The notes: generated from the letters alone by a model not told the origin. Counted from the stretch's first letter, positions 25,095 through 41,087 are shown. The stretch: DNA of 64,000 nt from Marmoricola sp. Leaf446 (GCF_001424755.1 NZ_LMRF01000001.1:331294-395293), one strand, 5' to 3'. Numbers and translations: made by a program.

Positions 25095-26674
25095 GGACCC
25101 CACGCACGCTCACGCAGCTGGTGACCGGCCTGGTGGCCGGCGGACTGCTCCTCTCCGGGTGCTCGGTCTACGACGCCCCGCTGCCGGGCGGACCCGACAC
25201 CGGCGACAAGCCGATCGAGGTCACCGCCCGGTTCCGCGACGTGCTCGACCTGGTGCCGCAGTCGACGGTGAAGATCGACGACGTCTCGGTCGGCAAGGTC
25301 ACCGCGGTCAAGCTCAAGGGCTACGTCGCCGAGGTGACGCTCCGCCTGCCCGAGGACGTCGCGCTGCCCGACAACGCCCGGGCCCAGATCCGGCAGACCA
25401 GCCTGCTCGGCGAGAAGTTCGTCTCCCTCGCGCCGCCGGAGGAGCCCAGCGACGCCCGGCTCTCCGACGGCGACGTCATCGGCCTGGACCGCACCGGTCG
25501 CAACCCGGAGATCGAGGAGGTCTTCAGCGCCCTCGCGCTGCTGCTCAACGGCGGCGGCGTGGGTCAGCTGAAGACGATCGTCTCGGAGCTGAACAACACC
25601 TTCGAGGGGCGCGAGGACGAGGTCCGCTCGGTGCTGACCCAGCTGCGCTCCTTCACCGGCCAGCTCGACGAGCGCCGCGCCGACATCGTCGCGGCGATCG
25701 AGAACACCAACCGGCTCGCCGCTGCGGCGCGCGAGCAGAGCGGCACCATCGAGAACGCCCTCGACGACATCCCCGGCGCGCTTCGCTCGCTGAACCGCCA
25801 GCGCGACGACCTGGTCAAGCTGCTCAAGGCCCTCAACCGCCTCTCCGACGTCGGCGTCCGGGTCATCCGCGCGTCCAAGGAGTCCACGATCAACACCCTG
25901 CGCGACCTCGGACCGGTGCTGGACAACCTGGCCGCGGCGGGGGAGAACCTGCCGAAGTCGTTCCAGGTCTTCCTCACCTACCCCTTCATCGACGAGGCCG
26001 TCGGTCGCAGCCCCGTCGTGGCCAACCGGCTGCGCATGGGCGACTACACCAACCTCGAGGTCAACCTCGACCTCGACCTCGACCTGCTTCCGGACCTCGA
26101 CCTCGGTGCGGTCTGCGACACGGCGGCCGAGGTCGCCGCCGCAGCCAAGGAGAACGCCAAGCGCATCGACGAAGCGCTGAGCAGCGCGGGAACTACCGGG
26201 CAGATCCGCAAGCTGCTGTCGGGCATCCCCGTAGCCAGGCTGCCGCAGGACGAGGTCGGCGACGCTGTGGACGCGGTGCGCGACGAGCTCCGCAAGCGCC
26301 TGCAGGCGCTGCTGGACGGCGTGGAGGGCACCTGCGACTTGCTGACGGCCGGGCAGATCAACGACGCGATCGCCGAGGTCATCAAGGACGCGCAGATCTT
26401 GGACGCTGCGGGAATCCTCAGCAGCGGCGAGCTGCGCCGGCTCCTTGACGGCACCCTCGGTGAGATCACCAAGCAGCTCCCCGGGGCGTCGTCCGGGTCC
26501 GGCTCCGGCGGCGGGATCCTGGGTGGGCTGACCGGCCCCGCCGGACGCGCGGCTCCCAACGCGGCGTTCCGGATCGACGACGACAAGCAGATCGACCCCT
26601 TCGGGCTGGCCCGTCACGGGTTCGACCCCGGGGTCGGGACGCTCCTGCTGCAAGGGGTGGCGACGCAGCGATGA
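25091..26674 (+). CDS. mceE: MCE-family lipoprotein, fifth (MceE position), with long C-terminal extension
   Basis: 527 residues. The N-terminus is a lipoprotein signal with lipobox LSGC (Cys near 24), as in MceE/LprK of mycobacteria. The MCE domain (about 40-120) has STVKIDDVSVGKVTAV and LLGEKFVSLAPP. It is over 100 residues longer than typical MceE: after a repeat-like NLDLDLDLLPDLDLG stretch near residue 320-340 come Ala-rich helices and a Ser/Gly-rich linker. The role of this extension is unknown. Confidence 0.88.
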   Translation: MRTPRTLTQLVTGLVAGGLLLSGCSVYDAPLPGGPDTGDKPIEVTARFRDVLDLVPQSTVKIDDVSVGKVTAVKLKGYVAEVTLRLPEDVALPDNARAQIRQTSLLGEKFVSLAPPEEPSDARLSDGDVIGLDRTGRNPEIEEVFSALALLLNGGGVGQLKTIVSELNNTFEGREDEVRSVLTQLRSFTGQLDERRADIVAAIENTNRLAAAAREQSGTIENALDDIPGALRSLNRQRDDLVKLLKALNRLSDVGVRVIRASKESTINTLRDLGPVLDNLAAAGENLPKSFQVFLTYPFIDEAVGRSPVVANRLRMGDYTNLEVNLDLDLDLLPDLDLGAVCDTAAEVAAAAKENAKRIDEALSSAGTTGQIRKLLSGIPVARLPQDEVGDAVDAVRDELRKRLQALLDGVEGTCDLLTAGQINDAIAEVIKDAQILDAAGILSSGELRRLLDGTLGEITKQLPGASSGSGSGGGILGGLTGPAGRAAPNAAFRIDDDKQIDPFGLARHGFDPGVGTLLLQGVATQR

Positions 26675-27945
26675 TCACCGCACGCACGAAACGACAGCTG
26701 CTCATCTTCCTGGTCATCACCGTGGTCGGGGTGACCTACGTCGGCGCGCGCTACGCCCGCCTCGACCGGTTGTTCTACGACTCCTCCTACAGCGTCACCG
26801 CGCACTTCAAGGAGTCCGGCGGCATCTTCACCGACGCCGAGGTGACCTACCGCGGTGTCCAGGTCGGACGGGTCCAGGAGCTCAAGCTCACCGACGCCGG
26901 GGTCGACGTCGTCCTGTCGATCGAGAAGGACCACGACGACATCCCCGCCGACAGCCTGGCCCTGGTCGGCAACAAGTCGGCCGTGGGTGAGCAGTACGTC
27001 GAGCTGCAGCCCCAGAGCGACCAGAAGCCCTACCTGAAGGAGAAGTCGGAGATCGCGGCCGACAAGACCTCAGTGCCGGTCTCCACGACCGAGATCCTCA
27101 CCAACCTCGACAACTTCGTGCAGTCGGTCCCGCAGTCCGACCTGCGCACGGTCGTCGCGGAGTCGGGCGCGGCCTTCAAGGGCGCCGGTCCCGACCTCGC
27201 CCGCATCATCGACACCTCCACGTCGTTCATCGACACGGCCAACGCCAACTTCGAGACCACCCAGAAGCTGATCCGCGACTCGCGGGTGCTGCTGCAGACC
27301 CAGGTCGACAAGGAGTCGGCCATCCGCGGCTTCTCCCGCGACCTCTCCCTGTTCACCGGGACCCTCGCCGACTCCGACCGCGACCTGCGCCGGCTGATCG
27401 ACGAGGGGTCCGCGACCGCCAACGAGCTGCGCACCTTCCTCGAGCGCAACCAGGTCAACCTCGGTGAGCTGATCAGCCAGCTGGTGACCACCAACGAGGT
27501 CGTGGTCAAGCACCTCGACGGCATCCGTCAGGTGCTGATCATCTACCCCTACGTCGTCGCGGGCGGCTACACCGTGGCCGAGAAGAAGGGCAAGTTCTAC
27601 AACGCGCGCTTCGGTCTCGTGCTGCAGCAGCAGAGCCCGACCTGCAGCGCCGGCTACCTGCCCAAGCGTTCGCCGCAGGACCGCGACGACCGGCCGCTGC
27701 CCGAGGACGTCGGTTGCCGCGAGAGCGGCACCAACCTGCGCGGCGCCGAGAAGACCCCGAGCAACCGCACCGGCACCGCCTACCGCTCACCGGTGGCGAC
27801 GTACGATGCCGGGACCGGCGACGTGAGCTGGTCCGACCCGGCCCAGGGCCAGGTCGCGTACGACGGGGGAGCGGCCAAGCTCTTCGGCGACGACTCGTGG
27901 AAGTGGACGCTGCTCCAGCCGGCACTGCCCGACGACCAGGAGTAG
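26671..27945 (+). CDS. mceF: MCE-family protein, sixth (MceF position)
   Basis: 424 residues: anchor (about residues 9-28), MCE domain (about 40-118: AEVTYRGVQVGRVQEL, SAVGEQYVELQPQ), helical part, and a C-terminal region with four cysteines (TCSAGYLP, VGCRESG and others) that may form disulfides outside the membrane. ATGA overlap with mceE; followed by the Mce-associated genes after 3 nt. Confidence 0.9.
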   Translation: MITARTKRQLLIFLVITVVGVTYVGARYARLDRLFYDSSYSVTAHFKESGGIFTDAEVTYRGVQVGRVQELKLTDAGVDVVLSIEKDHDDIPADSLALVGNKSAVGEQYVELQPQSDQKPYLKEKSEIAADKTSVPVSTTEILTNLDNFVQSVPQSDLRTVVAESGAAFKGAGPDLARIIDTSTSFIDTANANFETTQKLIRDSRVLLQTQVDKESAIRGFSRDLSLFTGTLADSDRDLRRLIDEGSATANELRTFLERNQVNLGELISQLVTTNEVVVKHLDGIRQVLIIYPYVVAGGYTVAEKKGKFYNARFGLVLQQQSPTCSAGYLPKRSPQDRDDRPLPEDVGCRESGTNLRGAEKTPSNRTGTAYRSPVATYDAGTGDVSWSDPAQGQVAYDGGAAKLFGDDSWKWTLLQPALPDDQE

Positions 27946-27948
27946 ACG

Positions 27949-28524
27949 TTGTCCGATCCTGACACCGGCGCGACCACGGGTCCCGCCACGGAGACCGTCG
28001 CGCGCCCGCCCGCGCGCTGGCGCGTCGTGCTCACCGCCGTGCTGGGCACGGTCCTGGTGCTCGGGCTCGTCGCCGTCGGCTACCTCACCTACCGGCTGCA
28101 GCACCCGACCACCGAGCCGTTCCGGCCCACCGCCGGCTCCTCGGTCCCGGTGGACTCCGAGCGACGCGACGCCCTCGACGTCGCCGAGCAGTTCGCGTTG
28201 CGCATGGACACCGTCGACGGCACCGACCTCGACGGCTACGTCAAGGGCATCAACGCCATGCTGACCACCAAGGCGAGGACCGAGAACGTCAAGACGTTCG
28301 ACGCGATGAAGCAGTCCTACGCCGCCGCCAAGGTCAAGGGCAAGGGCGAGGTGCTGCAGCGGGGCATCGCCGACATCGACGCCGACTCGGCCACCGTGCT
28401 CGTGGCCCACGACGCCGACGTGACGACCACCCAGGGCGACATCGAGCACCACTACCGCTGGTCGGTCGACCTGGTGAAGGTCGACGGCGAGTGGCGCGTC
28501 GACGACTTCACCCCGGTCAACTAG
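27949..28524 (+). CDS. Mce-associated membrane protein
   Basis: 191 residues with one transmembrane helix (about residues 26-48) and an extracytoplasmic domain of about 140 residues resembling mycobacterial Mce-associated (Mam) proteins, which are thought to stabilise MCE complexes. The C-terminus HYRWSVDLVKVDGEWRVDDF is typical. Start is TTG at 27949 with AGGAG six nt upstream; no ATG or GTG alternative gives a full-length protein. Confidence 0.8.
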   Translation: MSDPDTGATTGPATETVARPPARWRVVLTAVLGTVLVLGLVAVGYLTYRLQHPTTEPFRPTAGSSVPVDSERRDALDVAEQFALRMDTVDGTDLDGYVKGINAMLTTKARTENVKTFDAMKQSYAAAKVKGKGEVLQRGIADIDADSATVLVAHDADVTTTQGDIEHHYRWSVDLVKVDGEWRVDDFTPVN

Positions 28525-28532
28525 GAGCCGTG

Positions 28533-29441
28533 GTGACCTCCTCGCTCTCCGGACCCAGCGCCGGTCCCGGCACCAGCCCCACGTGGTACGACGTCCTCGG
28601 CGTCCCGCGCGACGCCTCCGCGGTGGCCATCAAGCAGGCGTGGCGTGAGGCGACCGACAAGTTCGAGCCCGGCAGCGGCGCGGGCCAGTTCCGCATGTTC
28701 AACGACGCGGCCGACGTGCTGCTCGACCCCGAGCGGCGGGCGGCGTACGACGCCACGCTCGACGGCGGCCCCGACGCCGCGGTGGGGACGGGGACGACGC
28801 CCGCACCCGTGACCGACCGGACCTCGGAGCCGGCCCCGGCGCCGCGCGGCCCGCGCAGGCCGGCCCGGCGACGCGGGACCGCAGCCACGACGGCCGCCGA
28901 GCCGCGCAGGTCCCGCGTCCCGGGGTTCCTCGCCGCCCCGGCCCGCAGCACGGCTGTCCTCGTCGTCCTGGCGCTGCTCGCGGTCGCGGCCGTCACGGCC
29001 GCGGTGCTGGTGGGGCTGCGGGTCCAGGACGCCGCGGTCGCCCAGGACGCGCGGGCGGAGGCGCCGGCGTCCGCCGAGCGCGCGGCCGCGGCGATGCTCT
29101 CCTACGACTACCGCACGCTCCCGGAGGACCGGCAGCGCGCCTCGCGCTACCTCACGGGCGGCTTCAAGAAGCAGTACCTCGACAACTTCACGCTGCTGGA
29201 GAAGCAGCCCGACGGCACCGCCGGGCCGGCCGTGCAGAGCAAGGCCGTGGTCAAGGCCAGCGTCGAGAGCTCGGGCGTGGTCGACATCAGCTCCTCGGGC
29301 CGCACCGCGCGGGTCCTGGTCTTCGTCAACCAGGTCTCGGAGAAGGAGGGGGCGGACCCCCAGATCTTCCAGAACCGGGTGCAGATGACGATGCAGGACG
29401 TCGACGGCCGCTGGCTGGTCAGCAACCTCCGCAGCTACTGA
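28533..29441 (+). CDS. Mce-associated protein fused to a J-like domain lacking HPD
   Basis: 302 residues in three parts. Residues about 12-72 are clearly J-domain-like (TWYDVLGVPRDASAVAIKQA, then FNDAADVLLDPERRAAYDA), but the HPD triad needed to stimulate DnaK is replaced by EPG. A Pro/Arg/Ala-rich linker follows, then one transmembrane helix (about 136-158), then an outer domain of the Mce-associated type (AMLSYDYRTLPEDRQRAS, ending GRWLVSNLRSY). The GTG at 28533 has AGGAG upstream; a GTG one codon earlier is possible. Last gene of the mce operon. The J-like part faces the cytoplasm, near MceG. Confidence 0.85.
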   Translation: MTSSLSGPSAGPGTSPTWYDVLGVPRDASAVAIKQAWREATDKFEPGSGAGQFRMFNDAADVLLDPERRAAYDATLDGGPDAAVGTGTTPAPVTDRTSEPAPAPRGPRRPARRRGTAATTAAEPRRSRVPGFLAAPARSTAVLVVLALLAVAAVTAAVLVGLRVQDAAVAQDARAEAPASAERAAAAMLSYDYRTLPEDRQRASRYLTGGFKKQYLDNFTLLEKQPDGTAGPAVQSKAVVKASVESSGVVDISSSGRTARVLVFVNQVSEKEGADPQIFQNRVQMTMQDVDGRWLVSNLRSY

Positions 29442-29453
29442 CTCTCCACCGAT

Positions 29454-29477
29454 CGGACGGGGAGTGCTCCCCATCCG
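29454..29477 (+). terminator. Hairpin terminator after the mce operon
   Basis: cggacggggag (29454-29464) and ctccccatccg (29467-29477) pair with one mismatch around a 2-nt centre, 12 nt after the stop. Confidence 0.65.
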
Positions 29478-29562
29478 GGCGGGGACGGGGTAGCGTGTCG
29501 CCACCGCGTCGCGCGAGCGTCGTGGTGGACGGGTCCCGAGCCGAGCGCGAGGGCACCCGAGG

Positions 29563-29592
29563 TTGAGGGTGCCTGGGTCCGTGTTGTAGCCT
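29563..29592 (+). promoter_or_regulatory. Promoter of rpoB-rpoC
   Basis: TTGAGG (29563-29568), 18-bp spacer, TAGCCT (29587-29592) preceded by TG. The predicted leader is about 90 nt. An upstream TAGCGT at 29491 is a weaker second candidate. Confidence 0.6.
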
Positions 29593-29690
29593 GACTCTTT
29601 GCGCCCTCCCTCAGATGCGTCCTGCCTGTCCGGTGGCCGGCTCGTGGGGGGACTGGGCGCCACTCATTCGTGAGCCCGGAAGGACCCCTC

Positions 29691-33191
<3,501 letters not shown>

Positions 33192-33288
33192 GGGTCGGGG
33201 GTCGGCGCGCCCGCGAGGTCGCGCCGCCCCCGCCTCCGACCCCCGTCACGATCCAAATAGTTCTTCCTAACGAGGGAAAGCAGCCACT

Positions 33289-37173
<3,885 letters not shown>

Positions 37174-37195
37174 GGCGAGACCGGACCTGCTCCAC

Positions 37196-37232
37196 CCGAA
37201 CGGCCCCCGGCACACCGCCGGGGGCCGTTCGG
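37196..37232 (+). terminator. Terminator hairpin after rpoC
   Basis: Perfect 16-bp stem ccgaacggcccccggc / gccgggggccgttcgg, loop acacc, 23 nt after the stop. Confidence 0.85.
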
Positions 37233-37262
37233 CGTACCCGGGGGCGGGCGGCGCGGCGGTCC

Positions 37263-37268
37263 TAGGCT
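37263..37268 (+). promoter_or_regulatory. Leaderless -10 box of the GrpB-family gene
   Basis: TAGGCT ends 6 nt before the GTG at 37275. Confidence 0.6.
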
Positions 37269-37274
37269 GGGCCT

Positions 37275-37889
37275 GTGCCGAGCGCCGAGGAGATCACCGC
37301 CCACCACGACGTCGTGGCGCCGCCGGGACGCGACCCCTACCTCGCGGGGACGGGACCGGCGCCCGACGTCGAGGTGGTGGCCGCCGACCCCTCCTGGCCC
37401 GAGGTGTTCCAGGGGCTGCGCACGCGCCTGGTGGGCGCCCTGGGTGACCGGGCGCTGCGCGTGGAGCACGTGGGCTCCACGGCGGTGCCCGGCCTCGCGG
37501 CCAAGCCGGTCATCGACGTCGACCTGGTCGTGGCCGACCCGGCCGACGAGGCGGCCTGGCTGCCCGACCTCGAGCGCACCGGTCTCGTGCTGGTCGTGCG
37601 CGAGCCCTGGTGGCAGGAGCACCGGTGCCTGCGCGGGGCGGAGCCCGCCTGCCACGTCCACGTCTTCGGGCCCGACGCGGTGGAGCCGGTGCGGCACCGG
37701 ATCTTCCGGGACCGGCTGCGCGAGGTCCCCGAGGAGCGGGCGCTCTACGAAGCGGCCAAGCAGCAGGCGTCCCGCGACACCGCGGCGGTCGGCGGACACT
37801 CGATGGACTACAACGCCCGCAAGCAGGCCGTGGTCCGCGACATCTACGACCGCGCCTTCGTCGCGCTCGGCCTGCTCCCGGCCCCCTGA
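37275..37889 (+). CDS. GrpB family protein (UPF0157)
   Basis: 204 residues of the GrpB/UPF0157 family, related to nucleotidyltransferases; in some proteins this domain is fused to dephospho-CoA kinase. Typical stretches: VEHVGSTAVPGLAAKPVIDVD, then HRCLRGAEPACHVHVF and a C-terminal YNARKQAVVRDIYDRA. The biochemical activity is not established. GTG start behind a TAGGCT box. A 14-bp palindrome (gcggcgtacgccgc, 37899-37912) after the stop may be a weak terminator. Confidence 0.85.
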   Translation: MPSAEEITAHHDVVAPPGRDPYLAGTGPAPDVEVVAADPSWPEVFQGLRTRLVGALGDRALRVEHVGSTAVPGLAAKPVIDVDLVVADPADEAAWLPDLERTGLVLVVREPWWQEHRCLRGAEPACHVHVFGPDAVEPVRHRIFRDRLREVPEERALYEAAKQQASRDTAAVGGHSMDYNARKQAVVRDIYDRAFVALGLLPAP

Positions 37890-37944
37890 GCCCCCGCAGC
37901 GGCGTACGCCGCATCCCCGTGGCGCCTCCTCACCAGCAGGTTGC

Positions 37945-37950
37945 GAGAAT
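37945..37950 (+). promoter_or_regulatory. Leaderless -10 box of the reductase gene
   Basis: GAGAAT ends 6 nt before the GTG at 37957; the same hexamer precedes the gene at 43400. Confidence 0.5.
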
Positions 37951-37956
37951 GGAGGG

Positions 37957-39219
37957 GTGAGCCTCGCCCCCGTCCCCGCCGAGACCGACGTCCTCGTGGT
38001 GGGGGCCGGACCCGCGGGATCGGCGGCCGCGGCCTGGGCCGCCCGGGCCGGGCTCGACGTCGTCCTGGTCGACGCGGCCGTCTTCCCCCGCGACAAGACC
38101 TGCGGCGACGGACTGACGCCGCGCGCGATCGGCGAGCTGGAGCGGCTCGGGCTCGGTGAGTGGGTGCGCTCGCACACCGTCAACCACGGCCTGCGCGCCC
38201 ACGGCTTCGGTCAGACGCTGCTGCTGCCGTGGCCGGGCGGCACGCTGCCGGCCTACGGCTCGGCCGTGGCCCGCACCGAGCTCGACGACCACCTCCGGAC
38301 CACCGCGATCAAGGCCGGTGCGCACGGCCTCGACGGTCTCCGGGCCGTGGACGTGCGGCGCGAGGGCGGCCGCGTCACGGGGGTGGTGCTCGAGCGCGCC
38401 CGCGGCACCGAGGGGGCGGGGGAGCGGGTCGAGATCGGCTGCCGCCGGCTCGTGGTCGCCGACGGCGTGCGCTCCCCGCTGGGCAAGCTGCTGGGGCGCG
38501 AGTGGCACCGCGACACCGTCTACGGCGTCGCCGCGAGGGCGTACGTCGACTCGACGGCCTCCGAGGACCCGTGGATCTCCAGCCACCTCGAGCTGCGGGG
38601 CGTCGACGGCGAGATCCTCTCCGGCTACGGCTGGATCTTCCCGCTGGGCGACGGCCAGATCAACGTCGGCGTCGGCACCCTGGCGACCTCCAAGCGGCCG
38701 GCCGACGTGGCGCTGCGGCCGCTGATGCAGTTCTACGCCGACGAGCGGCGCGAGGAGTTCGGCATCACCGGCGAGCTGCGCGCCCCCACCTCGGCGCTGC
38801 TGCCGATGGGGGGCGCGGTCTCGCGCGTCGCCGGGCCCAACTGGGCGCTGGTCGGCGACGCCGCCGGCTGCGTGAACCCGCTCAACGGCGAGGGCATCGA
38901 CTACGGCCTCGAGGGTGGCCGACTGGTGGTCGACCTGCTTGTCGAGGGCGCCGACCTCGAGCAGGCGTGGCCCGACCTGCTGCGCGAGCACTACGGCGAG
39001 GCGTTCTCCATCGCCCGCCGGCTGGCCGGGCTGGTGACCGTGCCGCGGGTCCTGCCCACCTTCGGTCCGGCCGGGATGCGCTCGGACTGGCTGATGACGC
39101 TGGCGCTGCGGTGGATGGGCAACCTGGTCACCGACGAGGACCGCGACCGCGCCGCCCGGGTGTGGCGCTGGGCGGGGCGCCGCTCGGTGGCGCTCGACCA
39201 CCGGCCGCCCTTCAGCTGA
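37957..39219 (+). CDS. Geranylgeranyl reductase family flavoprotein (possible menaquinone reductase)
   Basis: A 420-residue FAD enzyme that would saturate isoprenoid double bonds. FAD motif VVGAGPAGSAAAAWAARAG near residues 14-32, the family signature PRDKTCGDGLTPRAI, and the second FAD region LVGDAAGCVNPLNGEGIDYG are present. In actinobacteria close relatives (MenJ in mycobacteria) reduce one double bond of the menaquinone side chain; polar-lipid reduction is the alternative. The PlsC-like gene follows after 10 nt. Confidence 0.87.
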   Translation: MSLAPVPAETDVLVVGAGPAGSAAAAWAARAGLDVVLVDAAVFPRDKTCGDGLTPRAIGELERLGLGEWVRSHTVNHGLRAHGFGQTLLLPWPGGTLPAYGSAVARTELDDHLRTTAIKAGAHGLDGLRAVDVRREGGRVTGVVLERARGTEGAGERVEIGCRRLVVADGVRSPLGKLLGREWHRDTVYGVAARAYVDSTASEDPWISSHLELRGVDGEILSGYGWIFPLGDGQINVGVGTLATSKRPADVALRPLMQFYADERREEFGITGELRAPTSALLPMGGAVSRVAGPNWALVGDAAGCVNPLNGEGIDYGLEGGRLVVDLLVEGADLEQAWPDLLREHYGEAFSIARRLAGLVTVPRVLPTFGPAGMRSDWLMTLALRWMGNLVTDEDRDRAARVWRWAGRRSVALDHRPPFS

Positions 39220-39229
39220 GGTCGCGGAC

Positions 39230-40054
39230 GTGGCCGACGCGGCGTACCGCTTCGTCAACGCGGTGGGTCGCACCGCCCTGCGGGGGCTGCGTGTCGACGT
39301 GCGGTGGACCGGCGCCGAGCACGTGCCGCGCACCGGCCCGGTGCTGCTGGCGGCCACCCACGTCGCCTTCCCCGACTTCCTGTTCGTGGAGCGGGCGGCG
39401 GTGACGCGCGGTCGGCTGGTGCGGTTCCTGACCCGGCACGACGTCTGGGAGGTGCCCGGCGCCGGCTGGTGGATGGACCGGATGGGGCACGTGCCGGTGG
39501 ACCGGCGGGTGCCGGCGCACGCCTACGTGCGGGCCCGCGCGCTGCTGTGCCGCGGCGAGGCGGTGTGCGGCTTCCCCGAGGCGGGGATCTCCTACTCCTA
39601 CACCGTGCGCCCGCTGATGCGCGGCCTGGTGGCGCTGGCGCGCGAGACCGGCGTGCCGCTCGTGCCGGTGGGGGTGTGGGGGACCCAGCGGTTCCTCTCC
39701 GTCGGCGACCCCGCGCCGCCCCCGGACTGGTCGCGCGGCCGCCGGGTCGACCTGGCCTTCGGCAGGCCGCTCGCGGTGGCGCCCGACGACGACCTCACCG
39801 CCCGCACCCACGACCTCGGCCACGCCCTGACCGGTCTGCTCGAGGGGCTCCAGCTGCTGCCGCACCACCGTCCGGAGCCCGGGGTGCCGGCGGTGTGGCA
39901 CCCGCACCACCTGGGGGGCGACGCCCCCACCCGGCAGCGCGCGGTGCACCTGGACGAGGTGCCCTTCGCGGCGGTCAGGCCGAGCTGGGGTCCCGATCTC
40001 GACGCCTACGACGTGCCCGCTGCCACGACCCCACCGGGTCCACCAGCAGGTTGA
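39230..40054 (+). CDS. 1-acylglycerol-3-phosphate acyltransferase-like protein (PlsC family)
   Basis: 274 residues with the acyltransferase motif H-x4-D (His44, Asp49 in THVAFPD) and a second block GFPEAGIS in place of the usual FPEGTRS, so substrate or activity may differ from standard PlsC. Expected to act at the inner face of the membrane on lipid precursors. GTG start 10 nt after the reductase stop, likely the same transcript. Its last 80 bp overlap the 3' end of the oppositely oriented acyltransferase-3 gene. Confidence 0.82.
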   Translation: MADAAYRFVNAVGRTALRGLRVDVRWTGAEHVPRTGPVLLAATHVAFPDFLFVERAAVTRGRLVRFLTRHDVWEVPGAGWWMDRMGHVPVDRRVPAHAYVRARALLCRGEAVCGFPEAGISYSYTVRPLMRGLVALARETGVPLVPVGVWGTQRFLSVGDPAPPPDWSRGRRVDLAFGRPLAVAPDDDLTARTHDLGHALTGLLEGLQLLPHHRPEPGVPAVWHPHHLGGDAPTRQRAVHLDEVPFAAVRPSWGPDLDAYDVPAATTPPGPPAG

Positions 40055-41075
40055 GCCGGCTCGAGACCGGCCCCCAGGCGAGCAGCACCGCGAGGCCGAC
40101 GGCGACGACGGTGGTGAGCAGCAGCGACAGCGGCCAGTGGCCGGCGGCCCAGCCCTTGTAGCCGAGGAACTCCGCGCCGAGCACGACGAAGCCGTGGTAG
40201 AGGTACACCACCAGCGTGGCTCCGCCCAGGGCCGAGAACCACGTGCGGGTCCGCGGCACCACGGCGAAGAACGCGAAGGCGCCGACGAGGCCGCTGAGCA
40301 GCATCGACATCCGGATCACGAAGGCGCGGACGTTGTCGGGGTCGAGGGCGTCGTAGCGGGTGCGGTAGTAGAACCACTCGGTCTCCAGCAGCCCACCGGC
40401 CCAGCGGGCGGCCACCGCCATCAGCAGCAGCACCGCGACGCCGTACCAGCGGGCCCGGCGGGTGCGCAGCAGGTTCCAGTGGCCCTCGTGCATCTTCAGG
40501 CCCAGCACGAAGAAGGGCAGCAGGCCCAGGATGCGGGCGTTGTCGAGCACGTCGGTGGCGAACAGGCCGGCGGCGAGGCTGATCGCCGTGGCGACGACCA
40601 CCTTGGCGGGCAGGCGCTGGAAGAGCGGCACCGAGAGCCGCCAGAAGAACAGCGCCGAGAGGTACCACATCGGCCAGTGCGGGTTGGCCCAGATGCGCTC
40701 GAACTCCACGCCCCCGAACTCGTGCCGGAACCACACCAGCAGCCCCTCGAAGACCACGTAGGGCAGGGCGACGGTGGTGACCAGCGACCACATCCGGGCC
40801 CGCGTCCAGGCGAACGACCGCGACAGGTAGCCGGTGACGATCACGAACGCCGGGATGTGCCAGGCGTAGAGGAAGTGGTAGGTCCAGCTGTCGTAGAACT
40901 TCGCCGTGTCGCTGCCCGCGTCGCCGTCGAAGAGGGGCAGCAGCGTCCACGCGTGGCCCACCACGACCAGCACGACCAGCAGCATCTTGGCGTTGTCGAA
41001 CCAGGGGTCGCGCTGCTTCGTGGCCGCCGGGGGCGGGGTGGGGCGCGTCTGGGTCTGGGGTCCGGCGTCGTGCAC
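39975..41075 (-). CDS. Acyltransferase-3 family integral membrane protein
   Basis: 366 residues with about ten hydrophobic segments, of the acyltransferase-3 (Pfam Acyl_transf_3) type that O-acylates sugars, cell-wall polymers or lipids at the membrane. Opening FDNAKMLLVVLVVVGHAW with the conserved His, and YAWHIPAFVIVTGYLS, are characteristic. The acceptor is unknown. The C-terminus is a basic tail (RRRRRDRD). A TACCGT box lies 6 nt before the GTG start. Converges on and overlaps the PlsC-like gene by 80 bp. Confidence 0.85.
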   Translation of the reverse strand: MHDAGPQTQTRPTPPPAATKQRDPWFDNAKMLLVVLVVVGHAWTLLPLFDGDAGSDTAKFYDSWTYHFLYAWHIPAFVIVTGYLSRSFAWTRARMWSLVTTVALPYVVFEGLLVWFRHEFGGVEFERIWANPHWPMWYLSALFFWRLSVPLFQRLPAKVVVATAISLAAGLFATDVLDNARILGLLPFFVLGLKMHEGHWNLLRTRRARWYGVAVLLLMAVAARWAGGLLETEWFYYRTRYDALDPDNVRAFVIRMSMLLSGLVGAFAFFAVVPRTRTWFSALGGATLVVYLYHGFVVLGAEFLGYKGWAAGHWPLSLLLTTVVAVGLAVLLAWGPVSSRLNLLVDPVGSWQRARRRRRDRDPSSA

Positions 41076-41081
41076 GCGCCG

Positions 41082-41087
41082 ACGGTA
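41082..41087 (-). promoter_or_regulatory. Leaderless -10 box of the acyltransferase-3 gene
   Basis: Read leftward, TACCGT ends 6 nt before the GTG at 41075. Confidence 0.55.
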
